DNA from: Pseudonocardia sp. HH130630-07
Lineage (GTDB): Bacteria > Actinomycetota > Actinomycetes > Mycobacteriales > Pseudonocardiaceae
NCBI RefSeq assembly: GCF_001698125.1
Contig: NZ_CP013854.1
Coordinates: forward strand, 558,001 to 622,000
DNA: 64,000 nucleotides
Direction: 5' to 3'
This document shows, in pieces, positions 24,857-32,763 of this stretch. Position numbers and translations under genes: made by a program. Each line of letters opens with the position of its first letter. Within the stretch, counting starts at the first letter, position 1. The notes under the pieces are model-generated. The model had not been told where the DNA came from. It saw only the letters and a list, made by a program, of their open reading frames with translations, and made no database searches.

Positions 24857-25744
24857 CTAGGTTCCGCCGGGGTGTTCCTCGTCCGTCGACCCGGCGGGGA
24901 CGACCACGACGCCCACCACACCGGTCCCGGTGTGCGCGCCGAGTACGGCGCCGACCTCCGAGACGTGCAGCTCGGACGCCTCCGGAAGCTCCTCGCGCAG
25001 CCGGTCGGCGATGTCTTCCGCCCGTTCGGGCGCCCCGAGGTGGTGCACCGCCAACCGGGCCCCGGGCCCGCCGGCCGCGGCGACCGCGAGCGCCACCAGC
25101 CGGGTGGTGGCCCGCGACCGGGTCCGGACCTTCTCCAGCGGGGCGATCCGCCCCTCGGTCAGGTGCAGCAGCGGGTTGACCGACAGCGCGGCGCCGACCA
25201 ACGCCTGCGCCGCGCCGATCCGCCCGCCGCGGCGCAGGCGCTCCAGGTCGGCGACCGCGAACAGGACCCGGCACCGGGCCGCCACGGACGCCGCGCAGGC
25301 CTCGACCCGGGCCACGTCGGCACCGGCCGCGGCGGCGTCCGACGCGGCGAGCACGGCGAAGCCCAGCCCCATCGCGATCGCCCGGGAGTCGACCACCCGG
25401 ATCCGGTCCGGCGCGATCTCCCGGGCCGCGGCGCGGGCGGCGTCCCAGGTGCCGGACAGCTCCCGGGACAGGTGCACCGACACGATCCCGGGCGCCCCGG
25501 CGTCGAGGATCTCGCGGTAGCGCTCCGCGAATGAGGCCGGCGAGGGCCGCGAGGTCTGCACGAGCAGGTTCCGCTCGGCCAGCGCGGCGACCAGCTCGTC
25601 CGGGGTGACGTCGACGCCGTCGCGCGCGGTCCGGTCGCCGAGACGCACCTCCAGCGGGACGACCCGGATCCCGCGCCGCCGCGCCGCACCGGGCGGGAGG
25701 TGGGCGGTGGAGTCGGTGACCACGGCGACCGGCGGGCTGGGCAC
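24857..25744 (-). CDS. DegV family fatty-acid-binding protein
   Basis: 295 residues. The DegV fold is marked by VAVVTDSTAHLPP at the start, LVQTSRPSPASFAERY (the TSxPS fatty-acid head-group motif), GIVSVHLSRELSGTW, VVDSRAIAMGLGF and the second-domain ALSVNPLLHLTEGRI. DegV proteins bind long-chain fatty acids; in Firmicutes they are the FakB subunits of fatty-acid kinase, while the role in actinobacteria is unclear and no FakA is visible here. The GTG at 25744 follows TAGTCT at 7-bp spacing. It occupies the position of Rv2417c, between comEA and octT, but here a sugar kinase intervenes on the octT side. Confidence 0.9.
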   Translation of the reverse strand: MPSPPVAVVTDSTAHLPPGAARRRGIRVVPLEVRLGDRTARDGVDVTPDELVAALAERNLLVQTSRPSPASFAERYREILDAGAPGIVSVHLSRELSGTWDAARAAAREIAPDRIRVVDSRAIAMGLGFAVLAASDAAAAGADVARVEACAASVAARCRVLFAVADLERLRRGGRIGAAQALVGAALSVNPLLHLTEGRIAPLEKVRTRSRATTRLVALAVAAAGGPGARLAVHHLGAPERAEDIADRLREELPEASELHVSEVGAVLGAHTGTGVVGVVVVPAGSTDEEHPGGT

Positions 25745-25751
25745 CCGGCGG

Positions 25752-25757
25752 AGACTA
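25752..25757 (-). promoter_or_regulatory. -10 element, leaderless, degV-type gene
   Basis: TAGTCT on the minus strand (TANNNT) is followed by CCGCCGG and the GTG at 25744. It overlaps the last codons of the upstream kinase gene, which stops at 25755. Confidence 0.45.
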
Positions 25758-27221
25758 CCGGCCGGGACCGGCGCCCCCGGTGAACAGCGGGGCCAGCGCC
25801 CGCTGGGCGGCGCGGTACCGCTCGTGCGCCTCGTCGTACCGGGCCCGTACCCGGGGATCGGGCCGGAACTCGCGCTCGGTGCGGACCATCCGTGCCGCCA
25901 GCTCCGGCACCGAACCGGCGGTGCCGGTGGCCAGTGCGGCGAGCATCGCCGCACCCAGCACCCCGGCGTCCCGCTCGGCGGCCCGGCGCAGCGGCCGGTC
26001 CAGCACGTCCGCCCTGACCTGGCACCACAGGTCGCTCGCGGATCCCCCGCCGCAGACCGTGAGTGCCTGCGCCGGGTGCCCGGCGGCCTGCTCCAGCGGT
26101 CCGAGGACGTGCCGGGCCACGTGCGCCACCCCTTCGAGGACCGAGCGGGCCAGCTCCGCCCGCCCGGTGCCGAACGTCGCGCCCAGCCAGTGCCCGCGCA
26201 GCTCCGGGTCCCACACCGGTGCGCGCTCACCGGCGAGCTGCGGCAGGAACAGCAGTCCGTCGCTGCCCGTGGTCGCGGTCCCGGCGAGGTCGAGCAGCTC
26301 GGGCACGCCGAGGCCGAGCGCACCGGCGGCCCAGACCAGCGCGTCGCCACCGGCCTGGGTCGGCCCGGCGTGCACGTGCAGCCCGCGCCAGGTGGGGAAC
26401 GTGACGACGCCCGGTGCCGTGCCGCCCGGCCGGGCCGCCATCGCGAGCACCTCGGACGTCCCGGCGATGTCGATGGCGTCGCCCGGGGCGGCGATCCCGC
26501 CGCCGAGCAGCGCGGACCAGGCGTCCATCGTCCCGACGGCGACCGGCAGGCCCGCCGGGAGACCCCCGGCACCGGTGGTCTCCCCCGCCACCGACGCCGG
26601 GTCGGCCAGCGGCGGTAGCCGGTCGAGCAGGCCGGGGACCAGCAGGTCCGGCCAGTCCGGGTACCCGGCGCCGTCCGGCTCGACGAGCCCGACCGCCGAC
26701 AGCGGATCGGCCACCGCCGTGCCGGTGAGCCGGAGCAGCAGCCAGTCCTTCGGCGCGAGCAGCCGGGTGGCGCGGGCCCAGGCGTCCGGCCGGTGCCCGG
26801 CCAGCCAGGCGGCGCGGGCCACCGGGTGCGAGGCGTCCACGACGCCGAGCCCGCCGCGCACCCGCGCGCGCTCCGCCGGGGCGAGCCGGTCCCCCAGGGA
26901 CGCGGCGACGGCCGAGCACCGGCCGTCCTGCCAGGTGATCGCGGGGTGCACCGGGACACCGCCGGCGTCGACGACCAGGTGCGTGTTGACCTGCGAGCAG
27001 AGACCGACCGCCGTCACCCCGCGCAGCGCTCCCGCGGCGCCGAGATCGGCCACGGCCCCGCACAGCCCGGCCCACCAGTCCGCCGGGTCCTGCTCGGCGT
27101 GGCCGGGCCGTGGCCGGTGCGTCGGGTGCCGGCGGGCCGCGCCGGCGCCCCGGACGCCGTCCTCGTCGAACACCGCGGCCTTCACCGAGGTGGTACCCAG
27201 ATCGATGCCCAGCAGGGTCAC
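25755..27221 (-). CDS. FGGY-family carbohydrate kinase (xylulokinase-like)
   Basis: 488 residues. The N-terminal ATPase motif is LLGIDLGTTSVKAAVFDEDG and the substrate region has LCSQVNTHLVVD and ITWQDGR. The catalytic Asp lies in VAVGTMDAWSALLGGG, and the C-terminal adenosine site in TVCGGGSASDLWCQVRADVL. This is the xylulokinase/gluconokinase-like branch of FGGY kinases; the sugar cannot be told from the sequence. The GTG at 27221 overlaps the octT stop (GTGA) and follows a GGGGAGGAG. It is translationally coupled to octT and gpgP, genes of glucosylglycerate metabolism. I know of no kinase at this point in M. tuberculosis, so it may act on a related glyceryl or sugar compound (inference). 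Confidence 0.88.
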   Translation of the reverse strand: MTLLGIDLGTTSVKAAVFDEDGVRGAGAARRHPTHRPRPGHAEQDPADWWAGLCGAVADLGAAGALRGVTAVGLCSQVNTHLVVDAGGVPVHPAITWQDGRCSAVAASLGDRLAPAERARVRGGLGVVDASHPVARAAWLAGHRPDAWARATRLLAPKDWLLLRLTGTAVADPLSAVGLVEPDGAGYPDWPDLLVPGLLDRLPPLADPASVAGETTGAGGLPAGLPVAVGTMDAWSALLGGGIAAPGDAIDIAGTSEVLAMAARPGGTAPGVVTFPTWRGLHVHAGPTQAGGDALVWAAGALGLGVPELLDLAGTATTGSDGLLFLPQLAGERAPVWDPELRGHWLGATFGTGRAELARSVLEGVAHVARHVLGPLEQAAGHPAQALTVCGGGSASDLWCQVRADVLDRPLRRAAERDAGVLGAAMLAALATGTAGSVPELAARMVRTEREFRPDPRVRARYDEAHERYRAAQRALAPLFTGGAGPGR

Positions 27222-27964
27222 GCCCGCTCCTCCCCGGCCGGGACGGGCGCCGGGTCCAGCTGCGCGGCCAGCGCCTCGCCCACCAGCCGGTGCCCGGCCC
27301 AGCCCCAGTGCATGCCGTCCGGGTTGCCGTGCCCACCGAGCACGTGCGCACCGACGAGCCGCGGGACGTCCAGGACCGAGACGTCCGGGGCGGCGGCCGC
27401 CCAGGACCGGACCGCGGCCTCGGTCGCGGCCCGGTGCGGGTGCGCGAACCCGTAGTCGGCGGCCCGGTGCACCGACGGCAGCAGCGCCACGACCGGCAGC
27501 CCGGGCCGGATCGCGTGCACCGCGGCGCGGCACCGTTCCAGGTAGGCGACGGTGAGCCGGCTGGGCAGCGTGGCCGGGCCACCGCCGGGCAGCCGGGCCA
27601 GTGCCGGGGCCAGCCGCGGCTGGGCCCGGCGGTAGGCCGAGCGCACCGCGTGCCGCAGCGGCGCGGGGCGCAGCACCGGGATCAGCTCCCGCAGCGCCGT
27701 CGGCAGCGGGGAGGGCAGCGCGTCCATCCCGGACACGCCGAGCACGAGCGCGCCGGCCCGCGGCAGTGCCGCCCAGACCCGGGGGTCGCCGCTGACCGCC
27801 GCCCAGGCGTGCCGGGCCGTCCAGCCGGCCCTGGCGACCAGCTCCACCGAGCCGCCGAGCCGGGCCGCAGCGACGTTGGGCCACAACCGCGGCTCGTCGG
27901 CGGGGTAGGGCCGTTCGGGACCGTGGAACGCCAGCGAGTCGGCGACGACCAGCAGGTCAGGCAC
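27218..27964 (-). CDS. octT: SGNH hydrolase-fold acyltransferase, probable diglucosylglycerate octanoyltransferase
   Basis: 248 residues with an SGNH/GDSL arrangement. Block I is LLVVADSLAFHGPERPYPAD with the nucleophilic Ser, an ALVLGVSGMDALPS block follows, and a C-terminal DGMHWGWAGHRLVGEAL holds the Asp and His of the triad. Length and wording match the mycobacterial OctT (Rv2418c), which puts octanoate on diglucosylglycerate, a precursor of methylglucose lipopolysaccharide. The position between gpgP and degV is the same. The start overlaps the gpgP stop by 8 bp. Whether this organism makes methylglucose polymers cannot be judged from the window, so the exact acceptor is inferred. Confidence 0.78.
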   Translation of the reverse strand: MPDLLVVADSLAFHGPERPYPADEPRLWPNVAAARLGGSVELVARAGWTARHAWAAVSGDPRVWAALPRAGALVLGVSGMDALPSPLPTALRELIPVLRPAPLRHAVRSAYRRAQPRLAPALARLPGGGPATLPSRLTVAYLERCRAAVHAIRPGLPVVALLPSVHRAADYGFAHPHRAATEAAVRSWAAAAPDVSVLDVPRLVGAHVLGGHGNPDGMHWGWAGHRLVGEALAAQLDPAPVPAGEERA

Positions 27965-28577
27965 CGATGTTGTACCCGGAGAGCCGCCACCGGGGATGGT
28001 CGGACCGGCGGGCGACGACGGCCCACTTGGCGTTGCCCATCCCGCCGATCACCGGCCAGGCCGACTCGGGGAGGTCGAGCAGCCCGCAGACCAGCCCGGC
28101 GATCATGCCGCCGTGCGCGACGAGCAGCACCGAGCGTTCGGCCGGGTCGTCGGCGTACTGGGCGTCGAGCTCGTCGACCACCGGCATCGACCGGTCGACG
28201 ACGTCCACCCGGGATTCCCCGCCCGGCGGCGCCCAGCGCGGGTCCGACCGCCAGCGGGCGATCGCGCCCGCCTCGTCGGCCTCGATCTCGTCGACCGTGC
28301 GTCCCTGCCAGTCACCCAGGTGCGTCTCGCGGAGGCGCTTGTCCACCGACAGCGGCAGCCCGGTCGCCCCGGCGACGGCGGACGCGGTGTCGTGCGCGCG
28401 GCTCAGGTCCGAGGTGATGATCCGGTCGAACGGGAACCCGGCGAGCAGCGGGGCCGCCGCCGCGGCCTGGGCCCGGCCCCGCTCGGTGAGCCGGGTGTCG
28501 AGATGGCCCTGCATCCGGCCGCCCGCGTTGTACTCGGTCTGGCCGTGCCGCAGCAGGGTGAGCCGGCTCAGGGTCAT
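27957..28577 (-). CDS. gpgP: Histidine phosphatase, probable glucosyl-3-phosphoglycerate phosphatase
   Basis: 206 residues of the histidine phosphatase superfamily. The phosphohistidine motif is TLLRHGQTEYNAGGRMQGHLD (His at about residue 10), followed by ITSDLSRAHDTA, the acid region LRETHLGDWQG and the second His in LLVAHGGMIAGL. By position, following rsfS and preceding octT, it corresponds to Rv2419c, the GpgP that removes phosphate from glucosyl-3-phosphoglycerate. The related phosphoglycerate mutase label is less likely given the synteny. The ATG at 28577 overlaps the rsfS stop (ATGA), so the two are coupled. Confidence 0.85.
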   Translation of the reverse strand: MTLSRLTLLRHGQTEYNAGGRMQGHLDTRLTERGRAQAAAAAPLLAGFPFDRIITSDLSRAHDTASAVAGATGLPLSVDKRLRETHLGDWQGRTVDEIEADEAGAIARWRSDPRWAPPGGESRVDVVDRSMPVVDELDAQYADDPAERSVLLVAHGGMIAGLVCGLLDLPESAWPVIGGMGNAKWAVVARRSDHPRWRLSGYNIGA

Positions 28578-28960
28578 CCGTCGCCGTCCGTCGCGGCCGG
28601 GTCCGGCGCCGGGACCTCGATCGTCGGGCAGTCCTTCCACAGCCGGTCCAGACCGTAGAAGCCGCGCTGCTCGGTGTGCATGACGTGCACGACGATGTCG
28701 GTGAAGTCGAGCAGGACCCAGCCGTTGTCGGCGTCGCCCTCGCGCCGGGTCGGCTTGCTGCCGCGCTCGCGCAGCTTCTCCTCCACCGCGTCGACGATCG
28801 CCTGCACCTGCCGCTCGTTCTGCGCGGAGGCGAGGACGAAGCAGTCGGTCAGCGCGAGCTGGTCGGACACGTCGATGGCGACGATGTCGGCGGCCTTCTT
28901 GTCCGCCGCGGCGGCCGCGGCCACCTTCGTCAGCTCGATCGCCTCCGGTGATGCCGTCAC
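28574..28960 (-). CDS. rsfS: Ribosomal silencing factor RsfS
   Basis: 128 residues. RsfS binds ribosomal protein uL14 and blocks subunit joining when nutrients run out. The conserved core is IVAIDVSDQLALTDCFVLASAQNERQVQAI followed by REGDADNGWVLLDFTDIVVHVMHTEQRGFYGLDRLW, a complete match to the family. The C-terminal tail is acidic and short. In mycobacteria, and commonly in bacteria, nadD lies immediately upstream; here nadD is 27 kb away at 55.9 kb, with an accessory block between. The start is the ATG at 28960. Confidence 0.95.
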   Translation of the reverse strand: MTASPEAIELTKVAAAAAADKKAADIVAIDVSDQLALTDCFVLASAQNERQVQAIVDAVEEKLRERGSKPTRREGDADNGWVLLDFTDIVVHVMHTEQRGFYGLDRLWKDCPTIEVPAPDPAATDGDG

Positions 28961-29111
28961 TGCGCCTCAGTCTCCTGCGTGGTAGCTGCGCCCGGCCGTG
29001 CTCGGCCGGGCCGCCGACCAGTGTGTCAGCCACCGGACAGGGGGTTGGGTCCCGGGCTCCCCACAGGATAGGTTCTCGTGATCACCGAGGCGCTGTCGGA
29101 GGAGGCCCTGC

Positions 29112-29951
29112 ATGGCTCTGGAAGCCGATCTGGAGGGCACGCAGTGCGAGCCGGTCAACGTCGCGTGGGCGCGCGACGACGTGCTGCTCTACGCGCTGGC
29201 CGTCGGGGCCGGCGCCGAGGAGCCGACCGCCGAGCTGTCGCTGACCACCGAGAACACCGACGGCGTCCGGAACGTCGTGCTGCCGTCGTTCGTCGAGACG
29301 TTCACCCGCACCGCGGTCGTCGCGCTGGGCGACGTCGACCGGTCCCGCCTGGTGCACGCCGAGCAGTCGTTCCGGCTGCACGCGCCGCTGCCGGTGGAGG
29401 GCAGGGCGCGGGTCACCGCGACCGTCACCGAGGTCCTGGACAAGGGCACCGGCGCGCTGGTCCGGACCTGCGCGGAGGCCGTCGACGCCGAGACCGGGGT
29501 GCCGCTGGCGTCGGCGACCCGGTCGCTGTTCCTGGGCGGCGAGGGCGGCTTCGGCGGCCGGCGCGGCACCTCCGGGCCGTCCCCGGTCCCGGACCGGGCG
29601 CCCGACCACGAGGTCACCTACCGGACCTCGCCCGGCCAGGCCCTGCTCTACCGGCTGACCGGCGACCGGAACCCGCTGCACAGCGACCCGGTGTTCGCCG
29701 CGAAGGGCGGTTTCGAGCGCCCGATCCTGCACGGCATGTGCACCTTCGGGTTCACCGCCCGCGCGCTCGTCGCGTCGGTCTGCGACGGCGATCCCACGCG
29801 GCTCGTCGGCATGGACGCGCGGTTCACCGCCCCCGTCGTGCCCGGCCAGGACCTGACCGTGTCGGTCTGGCGGACCGGGGACGGCGCGGCGTTCCGGACC
29901 GTCGCCGGCGGGACGACCGTCCTCGACCGCGGTTCGGCCGAGTTCGCCTGA
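29112..29951 (+). CDS. MaoC-type double hot-dog enoyl-CoA hydratase
   Basis: 279 residues with two hot-dog halves. The N-terminal half (about 1-140) starts VAWARDDVLLYALAVGAG. The C-terminal half holds the catalytic hydratase-2 motif YRLTGDRNPLHSDPVFAAKGGFERPILHG, with Asp and His of the D-x5-H dyad, then MCTFGFTARAL. It hydrates trans-2-enoyl-CoA to the R-hydroxyacyl-CoA in beta-oxidation, PHA or sterol side-chain metabolism. The ATG follows GGAGGAGG. A TAGGTT box lies at about 29064-29069. It is divergent from rsfS and is the first gene of the block that separates rsfS from nadD. Confidence 0.88.
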   Translation: MALEADLEGTQCEPVNVAWARDDVLLYALAVGAGAEEPTAELSLTTENTDGVRNVVLPSFVETFTRTAVVALGDVDRSRLVHAEQSFRLHAPLPVEGRARVTATVTEVLDKGTGALVRTCAEAVDAETGVPLASATRSLFLGGEGGFGGRRGTSGPSPVPDRAPDHEVTYRTSPGQALLYRLTGDRNPLHSDPVFAAKGGFERPILHGMCTFGFTARALVASVCDGDPTRLVGMDARFTAPVVPGQDLTVSVWRTGDGAAFRTVAGGTTVLDRGSAEFA

Positions 29952-29976
29952 CCCCGGCCGGCCGCCGGGTCCGTGG

Positions 29977-30696
29977 TCAGGACGCGACGGCCGGGACCCG
30001 GGGCGGCGCCGGGTCGCCGGGGTAGTCCGCACCACCCTGGTAGGCGAGCGCGGACAGGACGTCCAGCGCCTCGATCTGCGGGTAGGCGCGGCCCGGGTCC
30101 GCCCGGTGCGGCCAGCGGTGGTCGAGATCCCGGAAGGCGACGGCCCGGTGCCGGGTGGTCGCCAGGTACCGGGGGTTGTCCCGGACGAACCGGGCGAACG
30201 CGTGCCGCAGCTCCGGGTGGCGGGGCAGCTCGGAGCGGACGAACCGGGCGACGTCCGCTCCGATCTCGTGTACGTACTCCCCGCACAGCTGCACCACGAA
30301 CGGCACCACCCACGGCTCGTGCACGCCGAACAGCTCACGCACCGCACGCTGGCGGATGCCGGCGTTCTCGTTGCGCGACATCCACGCCGCGACGACGGCC
30401 TGGCGGCGCGGCGTGAGCCGGGCCAGGTACCCGGCCGACGGCCACGGGTAGGCGATCCGGTACGGGATCTGCAGCGGGTCGCCGTCCACGTGCACGTCGT
30501 GGTCGGCGACCCCGCCCCCGGAGTCCTGCACGAGCTGGGCCGACGCCGCACCCCACGACGCCAGCGCGTGCATCGCCACGTGCGCGTCCCGGCGGACGTG
30601 CTGAGGTACCGCGCGCAGCAGCAGCCCGGCGATGGCCGGGGTCGGAACCTCGATCACGAACCCCACGGTAACCCGATCAGGCCAGTCCGGCGTCAC
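29977..30696 (-). CDS. Conserved hypothetical protein
   Basis: Up to 239 residues; the start may instead be the GTG that gives VGFVIEVPTPAIAGLLL (about 30669). The sequence has HVRRDAHVAMHALASWGAASAQLVQD, an aromatic/basic middle (YRIAYPWPSAGYLARLTPRRQAVVAAWMSRNENAGIRQ) and a helical C-terminal half with YVHEIGADVARFVRSELPRHPELRHAFARFVRDNPRYLATTRHR. There is no signal peptide or membrane segment. I do not recognise the family. It converges on the MaoC gene with a 25-bp gap and shares no obvious pathway with its neighbours. Confidence 0.65.
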   Translation of the reverse strand: MTPDWPDRVTVGFVIEVPTPAIAGLLLRAVPQHVRRDAHVAMHALASWGAASAQLVQDSGGGVADHDVHVDGDPLQIPYRIAYPWPSAGYLARLTPRRQAVVAAWMSRNENAGIRQRAVRELFGVHEPWVVPFVVQLCGEYVHEIGADVARFVRSELPRHPELRHAFARFVRDNPRYLATTRHRAVAFRDLDHRWPHRADPGRAYPQIEALDVLSALAYQGGADYPGDPAPPRVPAVAS

Positions 30697-30785
30697 CAGC
30701 GGTCAGATTTCGCGCTCCGTCATCACCCGATCAGCGCTGGGTGACCACATCCGGAGCCGGTGTCGCGAAACCGGCCCTGCTCGGC

Positions 30786-30845
30786 GGCACTCGGCCGTAC
30801 TCACCGGCACTCAGCGGTACTCAGCGGTACTCCACGGTCTCCACC
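30786..30845 (+). repeat. Six tandem 10-bp units spanning the 3' end of the dehydratase gene
   Basis: Units of the form GGYACTCAGC run head to tail: GGCACTCGGC, CGTACTCACC, GGCACTCAGC, GGTACTCAGC, GGTACTCCAC, GGTCTCCACC. The gene's stop codon (30821-30823) lies inside the array. The gap 30697-30820 contains nothing else I can support. Confidence 0.6.
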
Positions 30846-31981
30846 GTGTGCGCCTCGATGCGGTCCCAGTCGTACTCCACGCCGAGCCCGGGCCCGTCGG
30901 GCACCGGGACGCAGCCGTCGGCGTCGACCGCGGCCAGGCCGTCGCGGTAGTCGTCGGCGTAGACGAGCTGGCTGCGGCCGATCTCGCTGGATTTCGGGTG
31001 CACGAACGACATCTCGTAGTAGTTCGTGTTCCGCAGCGACGCCATGAGCTGGCGCTGGGCCGGGCCCGGGGTGTGCAGCTCGACGTCGAGCCCGAGCCCC
31101 TCGGTGGCGTGCGCGATCTTGAGCGCGCCGGTGATGCCGCCGTCGTACTCGGCGTCGGCGCGCACGAAGTCGGTGCCGCCGCCGACCACGAAGTCCACGT
31201 GCTGCTCCAGCCCCCGCACGTGCTCGGTCTGCAGCAGCGGCGTCCGGATCAGCTCCCGCAGCCGCTTGTGCCCGAAGATCGAGATCCCGGTGTCCTTGTA
31301 CGGGTCCTCCAGCCAGAGGAAGTTCGCCTCGTCGCAGGCCCGGCCGACCTGCACGGCGTGCGCGAACGTCTCCAGCTTGCAGCCCGGGTCGAGCATGAGG
31401 TCCATGTCGGGGCCGACGGCCGCGCGCACCCGCTGGATCGTCTCGACGACCTCGGAGACCTCGTAGACGTCCCAGACGTGCAGCTTGTAGGCCCTGTAGC
31501 CCAGCTCCTTGCACTGCACGGCGAAGTCGGCGTAGGCCCCGGGCGAGTCCAGGCCGCCGTTGCGGTCGCCCGCCGCGGTCGAGGCGTAGGCCGGGACCCG
31601 GGTCTTCCAGCCGCCGAGCAGCGTGCGGATCGACGCACCGTGCGTGCGGCCGGCGAGGTCCCACAGCGCGATGTCGACGAAGCCCATGCCCATCTTGTCG
31701 AACTTGCGGAGCTGGCGCTTCACGTCGTTGTAGATCAGCTCGCGCTGCAGCGGGTCCTTGCCGATCAGGTAGTCGCCGAACATCGCGACCTGGGCGACGG
31801 CGACCGAGTTGCCACCCACGTAGCCGCCGACGACGCCGTCGTCGGTGTAGATCCGGATCGCGTAGGCGCTGGTGGGCTTGCGGCTGCCCGGCTCGTAGAC
31901 CAGCGAGAAGCCGGTCGGGTGCTTGGCGAAGTCGACCATGTCGAACTTCGCCCTGTCGATGCGGATCCGCTCGATCCTCAC
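30821..31981 (-). CDS. Enolase-superfamily sugar-acid dehydratase (mandelate racemase type)
   Basis: 386 residues. The metal ligands of the enolase superfamily can be followed as Asp in DLMLDPGCKL, Glu in FLWLEDPYKD and Glu in LLQTEHVRG. The acid/base Lys is in YRAYKLHVWD and the His in DVELHTPGPAQ. The capping domain is N-terminal (SAYAIRIYTDDGVVGGYVGG). The pattern is that of the mandelate-racemase subgroup, where such proteins dehydrate aldonic or uronic acids. The precise sugar acid is unknown. It is the last gene of a minus-strand operon with an aldolase, an aldo/keto reductase, a D-2-hydroxyacid dehydrogenase and a transporter; the start overlaps the aldolase stop by 4 bp. Confidence 0.88.
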   Translation of the reverse strand: MRIERIRIDRAKFDMVDFAKHPTGFSLVYEPGSRKPTSAYAIRIYTDDGVVGGYVGGNSVAVAQVAMFGDYLIGKDPLQRELIYNDVKRQLRKFDKMGMGFVDIALWDLAGRTHGASIRTLLGGWKTRVPAYASTAAGDRNGGLDSPGAYADFAVQCKELGYRAYKLHVWDVYEVSEVVETIQRVRAAVGPDMDLMLDPGCKLETFAHAVQVGRACDEANFLWLEDPYKDTGISIFGHKRLRELIRTPLLQTEHVRGLEQHVDFVVGGGTDFVRADAEYDGGITGALKIAHATEGLGLDVELHTPGPAQRQLMASLRNTNYYEMSFVHPKSSEIGRSQLVYADDYRDGLAAVDADGCVPVPDGPGLGVEYDWDRIEAHTVETVEYR

Positions 31982-32760
31982 GCGGCACCACCGTTGCGCG
32001 CCGCGTCCAGGTGCGACTTCGCGATCTGCTCGAGGTGCACGACGTCGCAGGCGACGCTGGCGTAGGAGAAGCCCTGCGCCAGCCGGCGGGCGGCGGTGGC
32101 GCCGTCCGGGCAGTGGATGCCGCAGGCGATCCCGGCCGCGTCCGCCGCGGCGAGGATCCGCTGCAGTGCCGCGTCGAAGTCGGCGTCGAGGTCCGGATCG
32201 GTCGAGGTCCTCCCGCCGAGGGCCAGGCGCAGGTCCGAGGGGCCGACGTAGAGGCCGTCGACGCCGGGCACCGCGGCGATCCGCTCGACGTTCGCCAGGC
32301 CGTCCGGGGTCTCGATCATCACCAGGCAGGCGACCTCGTCGTCGGACACCGCGGGCGTCGGGCCGACCCGCAGCTGCGCCCGCATCGGGCCGTAGCTGCG
32401 CCGCCCGACCGGCGGGTACCGGGTGGCGGCGACGGCGGACTCGGCGTCGGCGACGGTGTCGACCATCGGGACGATCACGCCGCGGGCGCCGGTGTCGAGC
32501 GCCTGGCCGATCCAGAAGGCGTCGTTGGCCTGCACCCGCACCAGGCTCGCGACACCGAAGGTGTCGACGGCGGTGATCGTCGAGAGCACCGCACGGGAGT
32601 CGACGAGCCCGTGCTGGGCGTCGATGCAGACGTAGTCGTAACCGGTGCGGGCGATCCGCTCGGTGCCGACCGGGTTGTCGAGCACCACCCAGTACCCGAT
32701 CGTCTTCTGCCCGGACCGGATCCGGGCGGCGAAACCGTCGGCAGCAGTCATGGTGTGCAC
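31978..32760 (-). CDS. HpcH/HpaI family class II aldolase
   Basis: 260 residues. Active-site blocks are VCIDAQHGLVDSR (catalytic His and nearby residues), VRVQANDAFWIGQALDTGARGVIVPMVD (Arg), the metal ligand Glu in LVMIETPDGLANV and Asp in LYVGPSDLRLAL. These enzymes cleave 2-keto-3-deoxy sugar acids to pyruvate plus an aldehyde, so it would act directly after the dehydratase whose gene it overlaps. A start at the second Met (MTAADG) is also possible. The order dehydratase-aldolase supports a non-phosphorylated 2-keto-3-deoxyacid route. Confidence 0.88.
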   Translation of the reverse strand: MHTMTAADGFAARIRSGQKTIGYWVVLDNPVGTERIARTGYDYVCIDAQHGLVDSRAVLSTITAVDTFGVASLVRVQANDAFWIGQALDTGARGVIVPMVDTVADAESAVAATRYPPVGRRSYGPMRAQLRVGPTPAVSDDEVACLVMIETPDGLANVERIAAVPGVDGLYVGPSDLRLALGGRTSTDPDLDADFDAALQRILAAADAAGIACGIHCPDGATAARRLAQGFSYASVACDVVHLEQIAKSHLDAARNGGAA

Positions 32761-32763
32761 CTC

